DNA of 6,105 nt from an uncultured Alphaproteobacteria bacterium. GTDB taxonomy: Bacteria > Pseudomonadota > Alphaproteobacteria > Rhizobiales > Pleomorphomonadaceae. Below, piece after piece: positions 1 to 5,644 of this stretch. Made by a program: the position numbers and the translations under genes. Position 1 is the first letter of the stretch; every line of letters starts with the position of its first letter. Under the pieces are notes generated by a model. That model did no database searches. It had not been told where the DNA came from and worked only from the letters and a program-made list of their open reading frames with translations. The stretch lies in contig CALCDT010000124.1 of NCBI GenBank assembly GCA_937900425.1, positions 1-6,105 of the forward strand, given 5' to 3'.

Positions 1-504
<504 letters not shown>

Positions 505-514
505 GCCGGTCCCG

Positions 515-1102
515 ATGACCTTCGAGCCCGTTCCGAGCCTCACCGTCCGCTGGCGGACGGAGGCGGGGGACGGGCTCGAACACGTCGACCTGACGCCGGT
601 CGAGGGCGGCCTGCGCTGCCGCGGCCTTCTGCTGACACCGCCCGAGGACGGGGCGAGGGCGATCCGCTACGACCTCGAAATCGACGCCGCTTGGCGGGCG
701 CGGGCCTTCCGCCTCCTCGCCTCGGACGGCGTCGAGGTCGTGCTGTCGTCGCGGGAGAGCGGCGTGTGGACCGGGCCGGACGGGGCGCGCCTGCCTGCGC
801 TCGACGGGGCGGTCGATCTCGATCTCGCCGGAACGCCCCTCACCAACCTTCTGCCGATCCGCCGGATCTTCGGCGACGGGCGCGGCGGCGCCGAGACGAT
901 CGCCGTCGTCTACATTCCGGCCGACACCCTCGCTCCCCGTCTCGCGATCCAGCGCTACGAGGCATTGCGCCCCGGCCGTCTCTACCGTTACGAAAGCCGG
1001 GACAGCGGATTCGTCGCCGACCTTCCCGTGGACCGCTTCGGGCTCGTCGTCGACTATCCCGGTCTCTGGCGGCGCATGCCAACTGAGGACACCTCGCGAT
1101 GA
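515..1102 (+). CDS. Putative glycolipid-binding domain protein (PF06475/DUF1089 family)
   Basis: The gene encodes 195 residues. Biochemical function is unknown; the family name rests on a structure-based guess of lipid or glycolipid binding. Family-like blocks run the whole length: YDLEIDAAWRARAF (52-65), GVWTGPDGARLPALDG (83-98), DLDLAGTPLTNLLPIRRI (101-118, the strongest hallmark, with TP-TN-LPIRR), QRYEALRPGRLYRYES (146-161) and VVDYPGLWRR (178-187). No signal peptide or membrane segment is visible, so the product should be cytoplasmic. The ATG at 515 is chosen because it lies 10 nt after the gap stop; the frame is open further upstream (an ATG at 329), but that stretch is a shadow of gap. 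There is no clear Shine-Dalgarno, so translation may depend on ribosomes finishing gap. The TGA overlaps the pgk ATG in an ATGA arrangement. Its position between gap and pgk is unusual and suggests co-expression with central carbon metabolism; this is inference, not a function call. Confidence 0.88.
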   Translation: MTFEPVPSLTVRWRTEAGDGLEHVDLTPVEGGLRCRGLLLTPPEDGARAIRYDLEIDAAWRARAFRLLASDGVEVVLSSRESGVWTGPDGARLPALDGAVDLDLAGTPLTNLLPIRRIFGDGRGGAETIAVVYIPADTLAPRLAIQRYEALRPGRLYRYESRDSGFVADLPVDRFGLVVDYPGLWRRMPTEDTSR

Positions 1103-2301
1103 CCAGCTTCAAGACTCTCGATGACGGCCAGTTCGACGGCAAGCGCGTGCTCGTGCGCGTCGACCTCAACGTGCCGATGGAGAACGGCGAAGTCACCGAC
1201 GCGACCCGCATCGAGCGCATCGTGCCGACGGTGCGCGAGCTGACGCGGCTGCACGCCAGGGTGATCCTCCTCGCCCACTTCGGCCGTCCGAAGGGCGAGC
1301 GAAAGGCCGAGGACAGCCTGAAGCCCGTCGTCGGCGCCCTGTCGAAGGCGCTCGACCGGCCCGTCGCCTTCGCCGACGACTGCATCGGCGCGACGGCGAA
1401 GGCCGCGGTCGAGGCGCTGAAGCCCGGCGAGATCCTGCTGCTGGAGAACACCCGCTACCACAAGGGCGAAGAGAAGAACGATCCGGCCTTCGCCGAGGCG
1501 CTGGCCGAACTCGGCGACGCCTACGTCAACGACGCCTTCTCCGCCGCCCACCGCGCCCACGCCTCCACCGAGGGCGTCGCCCGGCTGCTGCCGTCCTATG
1601 CCGGCCGCACCATGCAGGCCGAGCTCGAGGCGCTCGAGGCCGCCCTCGGCAAGCCCAAGCGGCCGGTGGTCGCCATCGTCGGCGGCGCCAAGGTCTCCAC
1701 CAAGATCGACGTCTTGGAAAATCTCTGCACCCGGGTCGACGCCCTGATCATCGGCGGCGGCATGGCCAACACCTTCCTCGCCGCCGCCGGCATCGGCGTC
1801 GGCAAGTCGCTGTGCGAGCACGATCTCGCCGACACCGCGGTGCGCATCATGGAAAAGGCCGAGCAGTCCGGCTGCGCCGTTGTGCTGCCCGTCGACGCCA
1901 CCGTCGCCTGGCATTTCGCCGCCGGCGCGCCGAGCCAGAACTACGGCCTCGACGCCATTCCCCCGGACGGCATGATCCTCGACGTCGGCCCGCAGTCGGT
2001 CGAGCGCATCCACGCGGTGATCGACGACGCCCACACCCTGCTCTGGAACGGTCCGCTCGGCGCCTTCGAGATCGCGCCCTTCGACCACGCCACCATTGCG
2101 GCGGCGCGGCACGTCGCCGCCCGCACCAGGGCCGGAAAGCTCGTCTCCGTCGCCGGCGGCGGCGACACCGTCGCCGCCCTCAACAAGGCCGGCGTCGGCG
2201 AGGATCTCACCTACGTCTCGACCGCCGGCGGCGCCTTCCTCGAGTGGATGGAAGGCAAGGACCTGCCCGGCGTCTCCGCGCTCTTCGGCGAGGACCGATA
2301 G
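1099..2301 (+). CDS. pgk: Phosphoglycerate kinase
   Basis: This cytoplasmic monomeric kinase transfers a phosphate between 1,3-bisphosphoglycerate and ADP, giving 3-phosphoglycerate and ATP, the step following GAPDH. The protein has 400 residues, the normal bacterial length, and is intact. N-terminal substrate-binding motifs are RVDLNVP (20-26), R38 in DATRIERI, AHFGRPKG (59-66), ENTRYHKGEEKND (116-128) and NDAFSAAHRAHAS (144-156). C-terminal nucleotide-domain motifs are VGGAKVSTKID (194-204) with its conserved lysines, IIGGGMANTFL (217-227), WNGPLGAFE (316-324), SVAGGGDTVAA (350-360) and the end YVSTAGGAFLEWMEGKDLPG (372-391). The ATG at 1099 has GAGG at 1085-1088, 10 nt upstream, and overlaps the TGA of the preceding gene by 4 nt, so translational coupling is likely. 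A perfect inverted repeat follows 38 nt after the stop. A long open frame on the opposite strand is a GC-rich codon shadow. Confidence 0.99.
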   Translation: MTSFKTLDDGQFDGKRVLVRVDLNVPMENGEVTDATRIERIVPTVRELTRLHARVILLAHFGRPKGERKAEDSLKPVVGALSKALDRPVAFADDCIGATAKAAVEALKPGEILLLENTRYHKGEEKNDPAFAEALAELGDAYVNDAFSAAHRAHASTEGVARLLPSYAGRTMQAELEALEAALGKPKRPVVAIVGGAKVSTKIDVLENLCTRVDALIIGGGMANTFLAAAGIGVGKSLCEHDLADTAVRIMEKAEQSGCAVVLPVDATVAWHFAAGAPSQNYGLDAIPPDGMILDVGPQSVERIHAVIDDAHTLLWNGPLGAFEIAPFDHATIAAARHVAARTRAGKLVSVAGGGDTVAALNKAGVGEDLTYVSTAGGAFLEWMEGKDLPGVSALFGEDR

Positions 2302-2339
2302 CAACTGTGAAGGGACACCGGCCGGTCAGGCCGTGACCG

Positions 2340-2369
2340 CGTGAATTTCCGGGGAGCCGGAAATTCACG
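2340..2369 (+). terminator. Perfect 13-bp inverted repeat downstream of pgk; transcript-end hairpin or operator
   Basis: The arms are CGTGAATTTCCGG (2340-2352) and CCGGAAATTCACG (2357-2369), fully complementary, with a 4-nt GGAG loop. The hairpin starts 38 nt after the pgk stop. A weaker 6-bp stem (CGGTCA 2323-2328 with TGACCG 2334-2339) lies immediately before it. No T-run follows, so it does not meet the classical intrinsic-terminator model. It may instead stabilise the 3' end of the gap-pgk mRNA, mark a Rho-assisted end, or bind a protein as DNA. The AT-rich centre of each arm stands out from the surrounding GC-rich DNA. Confidence 0.5.
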
Positions 2370-2549
2370 AGCCGGGTATGAGAGGGCCGATCCCGTTCCG
2401 GCCCGCAGGGCACATCAGATTCTCCCGACGCCCGTCACGATTTCGCAAGGCAGACGGTGTAGAATCGGTCGATCGGGCGAGGCGACCCCGCCGCCCCCGG
2501 ACTCTCATGACGAAGCCGGACCACCGGCCGGGACGCCTCCATCTCCGCC

Positions 2550-3254
2550 ATGCCCTTCGACCAGCCCGTGCCCCTCGACCCGCCCGCGATCGACCAGCCG
2601 CCGCCCGGGCGGGCGCAGGATGGCCCGCCCGCGGCCGGACCGACGCCGCCGCGCGGCGGCCGGCTGTCGACGATCCTCGCCGCGATCGCCGCCGACACCG
2701 CGCGCGAGCGGATTTCGGTCGCCGACCTCGTCGACGTGCTGCGTCACCGCGCTCACGGCGCGCTGCTCTTCGTCTTCGCCGTTCCCAATACGATCCCAAC
2801 GCCGCCCGGCACCTCGGCGATCCTCGGCGCGCCGCTGCTGTTTCTCGCCCTGCAACTGATGCTCGGGCGGAAGCCGTGGCTGCCGAAAGTGATCGCCTCG
2901 CGGTCGATGGCGCGGTCCGACTTCGCCCGCGTCGTCGAGCGGATCGCACCGATGCTGGCGAAGGGCGAACGCTTCCTGCGCCCGCGCCTGAAGCCGCTGG
3001 CCTATCCGCCGGGCCAGAACGCCGCCGGGGCCTTCTGCCTGCTGCTGTCGGTGGTGCTGTTCCTGCCGATTCCGCTCGGCAATATGCTGCCGGCGCTCGC
3101 GATCTGCCTGTTCGGCCTCGGCCTTCTGGAGCGCGACGGGCTGATGATCCTCGCCGGCTGGGTCACCGGCGTCGCCTCCTGCGTCGTCGTCTCCGGCGTC
3201 GTCTACGCCCTCGCCAAGAGCGCGCTCTTCCTGCTGCACGGCGCCTTCGGCTGA
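2550..3254 (+). CDS. exoD: ExoD-family exopolysaccharide synthesis membrane protein
   Basis: The product has 234 residues and belongs to the ExoD family (PF06055 type), inner-membrane proteins first linked to exopolysaccharide production and nodule invasion in Sinorhizobium; the molecular activity is unknown. Residues 1-38 are Pro/Gly-rich and probably disordered. A short helical segment follows (about 39-66, ILAAIAADTARERISVADLV). The family core contains two related halves: GALLFVFAVPNTIPTPPGTS into a hydrophobic stretch (70-106, ending GRKPWLP), and FLPIPLGNMLPALAICLFGL (171-190) ending LLERDGLMIL (192-201). Hydrophobic segments lie near 69-82, 88-106, 158-174, 177-194 and 199-228. The ATG at 2550 is the only ATG between the in-frame TGA at 2508-2510 and the conserved core; no good Shine-Dalgarno precedes it, so the exact start is less certain than the family. 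It is separated from pgk by 248 nt and is probably a separate transcription unit. It converges with the small minus-strand gene downstream. Confidence 0.9.
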   Translation: MPFDQPVPLDPPAIDQPPPGRAQDGPPAAGPTPPRGGRLSTILAAIAADTARERISVADLVDVLRHRAHGALLFVFAVPNTIPTPPGTSAILGAPLLFLALQLMLGRKPWLPKVIASRSMARSDFARVVERIAPMLAKGERFLRPRLKPLAYPPGQNAAGAFCLLLSVVLFLPIPLGNMLPALAICLFGLGLLERDGLMILAGWVTGVASCVVVSGVVYALAKSALFLLHGAFG

Positions 3255-3260
3255 GACGGG

Positions 3261-3289
3261 CGCGGGCGGACGAAGGGTCGAGACCCGCG
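3261..3289 (+). terminator. Weak hairpin just after the exoD-like gene
   Basis: CGCGGG (3261-3266) can pair with CCCGCG (3284-3289), and the 17-nt loop can itself form GGGT/ACCC (3275-3278 with 3283-3286) as a competing fold. It begins 7 nt after the stop codon. There is no T-run, and short GC stems are expected by chance in DNA this rich in G+C, so this is only a candidate transcript end. Confidence 0.25.
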
Positions 3290-3385
3290 GTTCGATTCGG
3301 CACCGGACCGTGGTGGCGCCGGCCGACGGGCCGGGCTCCAGGCCGCGAGCGAGCACGGCGATCGCCGCGCGGCCGTTTCGCGAGG

Positions 3386-3447
3386 CCGACCGATCGCTCG
3401 GCCGAGCGCAATGCGGTCGGACCCCTAAGCGATCTCCCGCTTCGGGG
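3386..3447. terminator. Two adjacent stem-loops between convergent genes
   Basis: The first element has an outer 7-bp stem, CCGACCG (3386-3392) with CGGTCGG (3414-3420), enclosing a perfect 14-bp palindrome CGCTCGGCCGAGCG (3395-3408). The second pairs CCCCTAAGCG (3422-3431) with CGCTTCGGGG (3438-3447), one T/C mismatch in ten, loop ATCTCC; it begins 9 nt after the stop codon of the minus-strand 77-aa gene. Neither has a flanking T-run. Position between the converging exoD-like and 77-aa genes suits a bidirectional end of transcription. The remainder of the 3255-3456 gap shows nothing else. Confidence 0.4.
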
Positions 3448-3456
3448 CTCCTGCGG

Positions 3457-3690
3457 TCAGGCCTTGGCTTTCGCCCGCGCCTTCACCGTCCGCGGCGCCG
3501 GGGTCGCGGCGGCGTCTTCCGCCTCGCGGGCGAGCCGCAGGGCGCGCAGCCGCTCAGTCTTCTTCACGCGCGCGGTCTCTTCCGCCTGCATCAGTTCGCG
3601 GGCGACGATCGTCGTCTGGTCGGCGCGGTTGTTGCGGTCCTTGGCCGTGTTACCGGTCTTGAACACGGATTCCTTGGTCGGTCCCGCCAT
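3457..3690 (-). CDS. Small basic conserved-type hypothetical protein, 77 aa
   Basis: I do not know a function for this gene. The 77-residue product is rich in Ala, Lys, Arg and Glu and has no Cys, signal peptide or membrane segment. Residues 1-25 are polar (MAGPTKESVFKTGNTAKDRN), 26-60 are charged and probably helical (ARELMQAEETARVKKTERLRALRLAREAED), and the tail (61-77) is a Pro/Ala/Lys/Arg stretch ending VKARAKAKA that could contact nucleic acid. From memory, short proteins with a similar 'KTERLRALRLAREA' centre occur widely in Rhizobiales as hypotheticals; I could not search for them. The ATG at 3690-3688 has GAAAGGG at 3704-3698, 7 nt upstream, a good Shine-Dalgarno, which supports a real gene and this start. 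It lies downstream of csp on the same strand but beyond the csp terminator hairpin, so it is either served by its own promoter or by read-through. A hairpin follows its stop. Confidence 0.72.
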   Translation of the reverse strand: MAGPTKESVFKTGNTAKDRNNRADQTTIVARELMQAEETARVKKTERLRALRLAREAEDAAATPAPRTVKARAKAKA

Positions 3691-3716
3691 GGTCGGGCCC
3701 TTTCGTTCAGAGGATG

Positions 3717-3750
3717 AAAATAGAAAAGGCCGGACGATGCCGGCCTTTTC
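3717..3750 (-). terminator. Intrinsic terminator of the csp gene, probably bidirectional
   Basis: GAAAAGGCCGG (3723-3733) pairs perfectly with CCGGCCTTTTC (3740-3750) across a 6-nt loop. On the minus strand the 3' arm ends in CCTTTTC followed by TATTTTC, a T-rich tail as expected for termination of the csp transcript, whose stop lies 72 nt upstream. On the + strand the other arm ends in CCTTTTC, so it could also stop transcripts arriving from the left. Confidence 0.8.
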
Positions 3751-3822
3751 GAACCCGGTCGGACGCGGGCATCGCCACGCGTCCTCCGGTCGATGCGATG
3801 GGTCGCCCGCTCGGGGCGCCGA

Positions 3823-4032
3823 TCAGATCGCGCGCAGGTTGTCAGCGGAGGAACGGCCGCTGCGACGATCCTGGACGATCTCGTAGCTGACCTTCTGGCC
3901 TTCGACCAGGCTGCCGATGCCCGAGCGCTCGACGGCGGAGATGTGGACGAACACGTCCTGACCACCGTTCTCAGGAGCGATGAAGCCGAAGCCCTTGGTC
4001 GAGTTGAACCACTTCACGGTGCCTTCGTTCAT
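3823..4032 (-). CDS. cspA: Cold-shock domain protein (CspA family)
   Basis: The gene encodes a 69-residue single cold-shock domain, an OB-fold that binds single-stranded RNA and DNA and acts as an RNA chaperone in the cytoplasm. The RNA-binding motifs are intact: EGTVKWFN (3-10), RNP1 KGFGFI (13-18) and RNP2 VFVHI (27-31), followed by the alphaproteobacterial-type SAVERSGIGSLVEGQKVSYE (32-51) and the basic tail QDRRSGRSSADNLRAI. The ATG at 4032-4030 is preceded by AAAGGAA at 4044-4038, ideally spaced. The frame runs further upstream, but that part is unlike the family and AT-rich, so it is untranslated leader. A terminator follows at 3717-3750. The leader can fold (hairpins at 4034-4051 and 4066-4085), as known for cspA mRNAs of other bacteria. 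Whether this copy is cold-induced or constitutive cannot be told; alphaproteobacteria usually carry several. Confidence 0.97.
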   Translation of the reverse strand: MNEGTVKWFNSTKGFGFIAPENGGQDVFVHISAVERSGIGSLVEGQKVSYEIVQDRRSGRSSADNLRAI

Positions 4033-4033
4033 G

Positions 4034-4051
4034 ACGATTCCTTTCAATCGT
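4034..4051 (-). promoter_or_regulatory. Hairpin presenting the csp Shine-Dalgarno in its loop
   Basis: On the mRNA (minus strand) ACGATT (4051-4046) pairs perfectly with AATCGT (4039-4034), leaving the loop GAAAGG, which is the core of the Shine-Dalgarno. The stem ends two nucleotides before the start codon of csp. A second, GC-rich hairpin lies just upstream: 7-bp arms at 4066-4072 and 4079-4085 with a 6-nt loop. Such structures fit temperature-dependent control of a cold-shock mRNA, but the effect is inferred. Confidence 0.4.
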
Positions 4052-4170
4052 TCAATAGAAGATGCCGCCGGCGAGAGGGCCGGCGACGGTTGATCGACTT
4101 TGGTGGAGATCGTCGGAAACACCGCAGATGGGCGCGGGACAGTCATCAAGAACAAAACGTCGATGGGACA

Positions 4171-4198
4171 TATGTAGCCAATACGGCCGAAAATGCAA
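4171..4198 (-). promoter_or_regulatory. Candidate sigma-70 promoter for csp (weak)
   Basis: Read on the minus strand, TTGCAT (4198-4193) and TACATA (4176-4171) are separated by 16 nt. Each matches the TTGACA/TATAAT consensus only at three positions, but they sit in the AT-rich patch upstream of csp and would give a leader of about 130 nt, a usual length for cspA-type genes. Confidence 0.3.
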
Positions 4199-4298
4199 TG
4201 GCCGGCCCGACAAAAAGCCTTCGACGACGCGGCGGGAACCCGACTGACTGGGCCGCACGAGGGCCTCGCGACGGTGCGCCGGCACGCCCGCGCACGCG

Positions 4299-4328
4299 AA
4301 AAACCCCGGCCGCGCCTGCGACCGGGGT
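4299..4328 (-). terminator. Intrinsic terminator of rpmE
   Basis: On the minus strand ACCCCGG (4328-4322) pairs with CCGGGGT (4309-4303), and the stem extends past one A/C mismatch by three more pairs (4320-4318 with 4313-4311) around a 4-nt loop. A run of five T (4303-4299) closes the structure. It lies 28 nt after the rpmE stop. This is the most classical terminator in the window and makes csp independent of rpmE. Confidence 0.9.
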
Positions 4329-4356
4329 CTTCCGGAACAACGGGAAGGCAGCAGGC

Positions 4357-4581
4357 TCAGCCGCCGAACAGGCCGCCGAACTTCGACTTGAAGCGCGACA
4401 CGCGGCCGCCGCGGTCCATCAGCTGCTGGGTACCGCCGGTCCAGGCCGGGTGCGACTTCGGGTCGATGTCGAGGTTCATGGTGTCGCCGGCCTTGCCGTA
4501 GGTCGAGCGGGTCTCGAACTCGGTGCCGTCGGTCATCACGACCTTGATGGTGTGATAGTCGGGATGGATGCCCTGCTTCAT
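4357..4581 (-). CDS. rpmE: Large ribosomal subunit protein bL31 (zinc-free type)
   Basis: The gene encodes 74 residues of bL31, which sits on the 50S central protuberance and bridges to the small subunit. The sequence MKQGIHPDYHTIKVVMTDGT opens as in alphaproteobacterial bL31 and continues with F-TRSTYGK-GDTMNLDIDP-SHPAWTGG (22-50) and the basic C-terminus GGRVSRFKSKFGGLFGG (58-74). It contains no Cys, so it lacks the CxxC zinc site of the C+ form and should not respond to zinc starvation through metal loss. The ATG at 4581-4579 has GAGG at 4594-4591, 9 nt upstream. It appears monocistronic: a plausible promoter at 4752-4780 and an intrinsic terminator at 4299-4328 enclose it. Confidence 0.98.
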   Translation of the reverse strand: MKQGIHPDYHTIKVVMTDGTEFETRSTYGKAGDTMNLDIDPKSHPAWTGGTQQLMDRGGRVSRFKSKFGGLFGG

Positions 4582-4745
4582 CGTCTTGGTCCTCGTTCTC
4601 CGGCCGACGGGCGGACCGGGCATCGCCGCACCGGCCCGGCGAGAGGCCGGCGGCGGACGACGTCGATATCCGGGGTCGCCGCTCGAAAGACCGTGCTCCC
4701 GACAAGGGGCCGGGCACGGCCAAAGGCCGGAGCGGCGGATTGATC
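4582..4745 (-). promoter_or_regulatory. Long structured 5' leader of rpmE (candidate ribosomal-protein leader)
   Basis: If the promoter at 4752-4780 is right, the mRNA carries about 165 nt before the start codon. It can form a stem of CCGTGC (4691-4696) with GCACGG (4714-4719), extended by CCG (4699-4701) with CGG (4711-4713). A short hairpin CGGCC/GGCCG (4717-4721 with 4725-4729) shares bases 4717-4719 with it, so the two exclude each other. A further stem pairs CCGGCC (4631-4636) with GGCCGG (4645-4650). bL31 leaders with autoregulatory roles are known in other bacterial groups; I do not recognise a known motif here. Confidence 0.35.
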
Positions 4746-4751
4746 GCGCGG

Positions 4752-4780
4752 GCTATAGCGCAAAGCGGTGCCGGAAACAA
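4752..4780 (-). promoter_or_regulatory. Candidate sigma-70 promoter for rpmE
   Basis: On the minus strand the -35 element TTGTTT (4780-4775, preceded by C as in many rhizobial promoters) and the -10 element TATAGC (4757-4752) are separated by exactly 17 nt. TATAGC matches the consensus at four of six positions and forms the alphaproteobacterial-like CTATAG with the base before it. It lies 87 nt beyond the hydrolase stop and directs transcription into rpmE. Confidence 0.55.
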
Positions 4781-4867
4781 GCCGGTCGCGACGGCTGCGA
4801 GCGGCGATGCGCGGCCCGCCGCCCGCCCCTCCTACGCCTGATCTTCCGGCCCATCGGTCCCGTGGCC

Positions 4868-5644
4868 TCAGCCGTGGGCGATCTGCTCGGCCAGCAGCCG
4901 GGCGACCAGCCGCGGCGCCTCGAGATGGGGCATGTGGCCGACGCCGGCGAGGCGGTGGAGGGCGAAGGCGCCCGGCAGACCTTCCGCCTGCCCGACCGGC
5001 AGCACGCCGTCGCAAAGGCCCCAGATCACCTTGACCGGCATCGACAGGCCGGCGAGATCCTCCCGCCGCAGGGTCTTCTGCCCGTCGCCGTCGAGGATCG
5101 CCTCGGCGATCTCGGCGAGCGGCGCCGTGCGGCCGGGCTCGGTGCGCTCGCGGGCGATCTCTTCGGCCATGCGCCGCGGCAGCGCGAAGCCGGGGCCGAA
5201 GAAACCGGCGAGAAGGCGGCCGATCTCGTCCGCACTCCTCGCCCGGGCATAGGCCCGCAGCAGGCCGGCGGCGATCTCGCGGCCGTAGCCGCCCGGGGCG
5301 AGCAGCGTCAGGCTCGCCACCCGGTCGCCGGCCTTCACTGCGAGAAGGCTGGCCACCGCACCGCCCATCGAATGGCCGACGAGGTGGCAGCGCGCGACGC
5401 CGAGGCCGTCGAGGCTGTCCAGCACCGCCCGCATCGCGACGCCGGCATGGCCGATCGGTCGGCGGTCCGCCGCCTTGCCGTGGCCCGGCAGGTCGAAGGC
5501 GATCGAACCACGCCGGCGCTCCAGCGCGATCTGCAGGTTGACCCAGCCGGCGGCGGAGCCGGCGAAGCCGTGGAGGAAGACCAGCGGCACGGCGTCGCCG
5601 GCGCCGCGGCGGACGTGGGGCAGGATGGCGGCGGGCTCGGTCAC
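4868..5644 (-). CDS. Alpha/beta hydrolase, AcoC-like fold without lipoyl domain
   Basis: The 258-residue product is an alpha/beta-hydrolase-fold protein, probably cytoplasmic, substrate unknown. The oxyanion segment is HGFAGS (25-30), FDLPGHGK lies at 50-57, the nucleophile elbow is GHSMGG (90-95, Ser92), the acid is probably Asp212 in WGLCDGVLP, and the catalytic His is His237 in GVGHMPHLE. The triad is complete. The LTLLAPGGYGREI segment (112-124) and the tail resemble the C-terminal domain of acetoin dehydrogenase E2 (AcoC), but the N-terminal lipoyl domain of AcoC is absent and no dehydrogenase subunits are adjacent, so it is a stand-alone hydrolase or acyltransferase. No suitable ATG exists before the core. 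GTG at 5644-5642 is the best start, giving VTEPAAILPHV, with GAGGAG at 5661-5656, 11 nt upstream (slightly long). A 13-codon frame ends across this start. It is divergent from cobD, with no evident functional link. Confidence 0.88.
   Translation of the reverse strand: MTEPAAILPHVRRGAGDAVPLVFLHGFAGSAAGWVNLQIALERRRGSIAFDLPGHGKAADRRPIGHAGVAMRAVLDSLDGLGVARCHLVGHSMGGAVASLLAVKAGDRVASLTLLAPGGYGREIAAGLLRAYARARSADEIGRLLAGFFGPGFALPRRMAEEIARERTEPGRTAPLAEIAEAILDGDGQKTLRREDLAGLSMPVKVIWGLCDGVLPVGQAEGLPGAFALHRLAGVGHMPHLEAPRLVARLLAEQIAHG

Larger units (their letters stand above)
4033..4356 (-). other. Intergenic region between rpmE and csp: csp promoter and leader plus rpmE terminator
   Basis: This 324-nt stretch has no convincing gene on either strand. 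Its left part (4033 to about 4165) would be the csp leader, with two hairpins. The middle (4140-4200) is clearly richer in A+T than its surroundings and holds the best promoter candidate. The right end (4299-4328) is the rpmE terminator. I see nothing recognisable at 4201-4298. Confidence 0.6.

Noticed and set aside
1054..2304. Long minus-strand open frame (416 codons) antisense to pgk
   Set aside because: It mirrors pgk almost exactly. The translation is low-complexity Gly/Ala/Asp/Val-rich with no recognisable family, as expected opposite a GC-rich coding sequence.
2436..2465. Promoter for the exoD-like gene based on TAGAAT at 2460-2465
   Set aside because: The -10-like hexamer is good, but nothing resembling a -35 element lies 15-19 nt upstream, so it is not reported as a feature.
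3274..3300. tRNA-like T-arm (GGTTCGATTC at 3289-3298)
   Set aside because: The loop resembles a TPsiC loop, but the flanking five bases do not pair and no acceptor, D or anticodon arms fit around it.
2378..3886. Long + strand open frame (502 codons) running across exoD-like, the convergent gap and the 77-aa gene
   Set aside because: The translation is Arg/Pro/Ala-rich without domains, crosses hairpins and well-supported genes in other frames, and reflects a lack of AT-containing stops.
4813..4832. C-rich tract after the hydrolase that could be a G-quadruplex on the minus strand
   Set aside because: It has only three tracts of three or more G plus pairs, and such runs are common in DNA of this composition.
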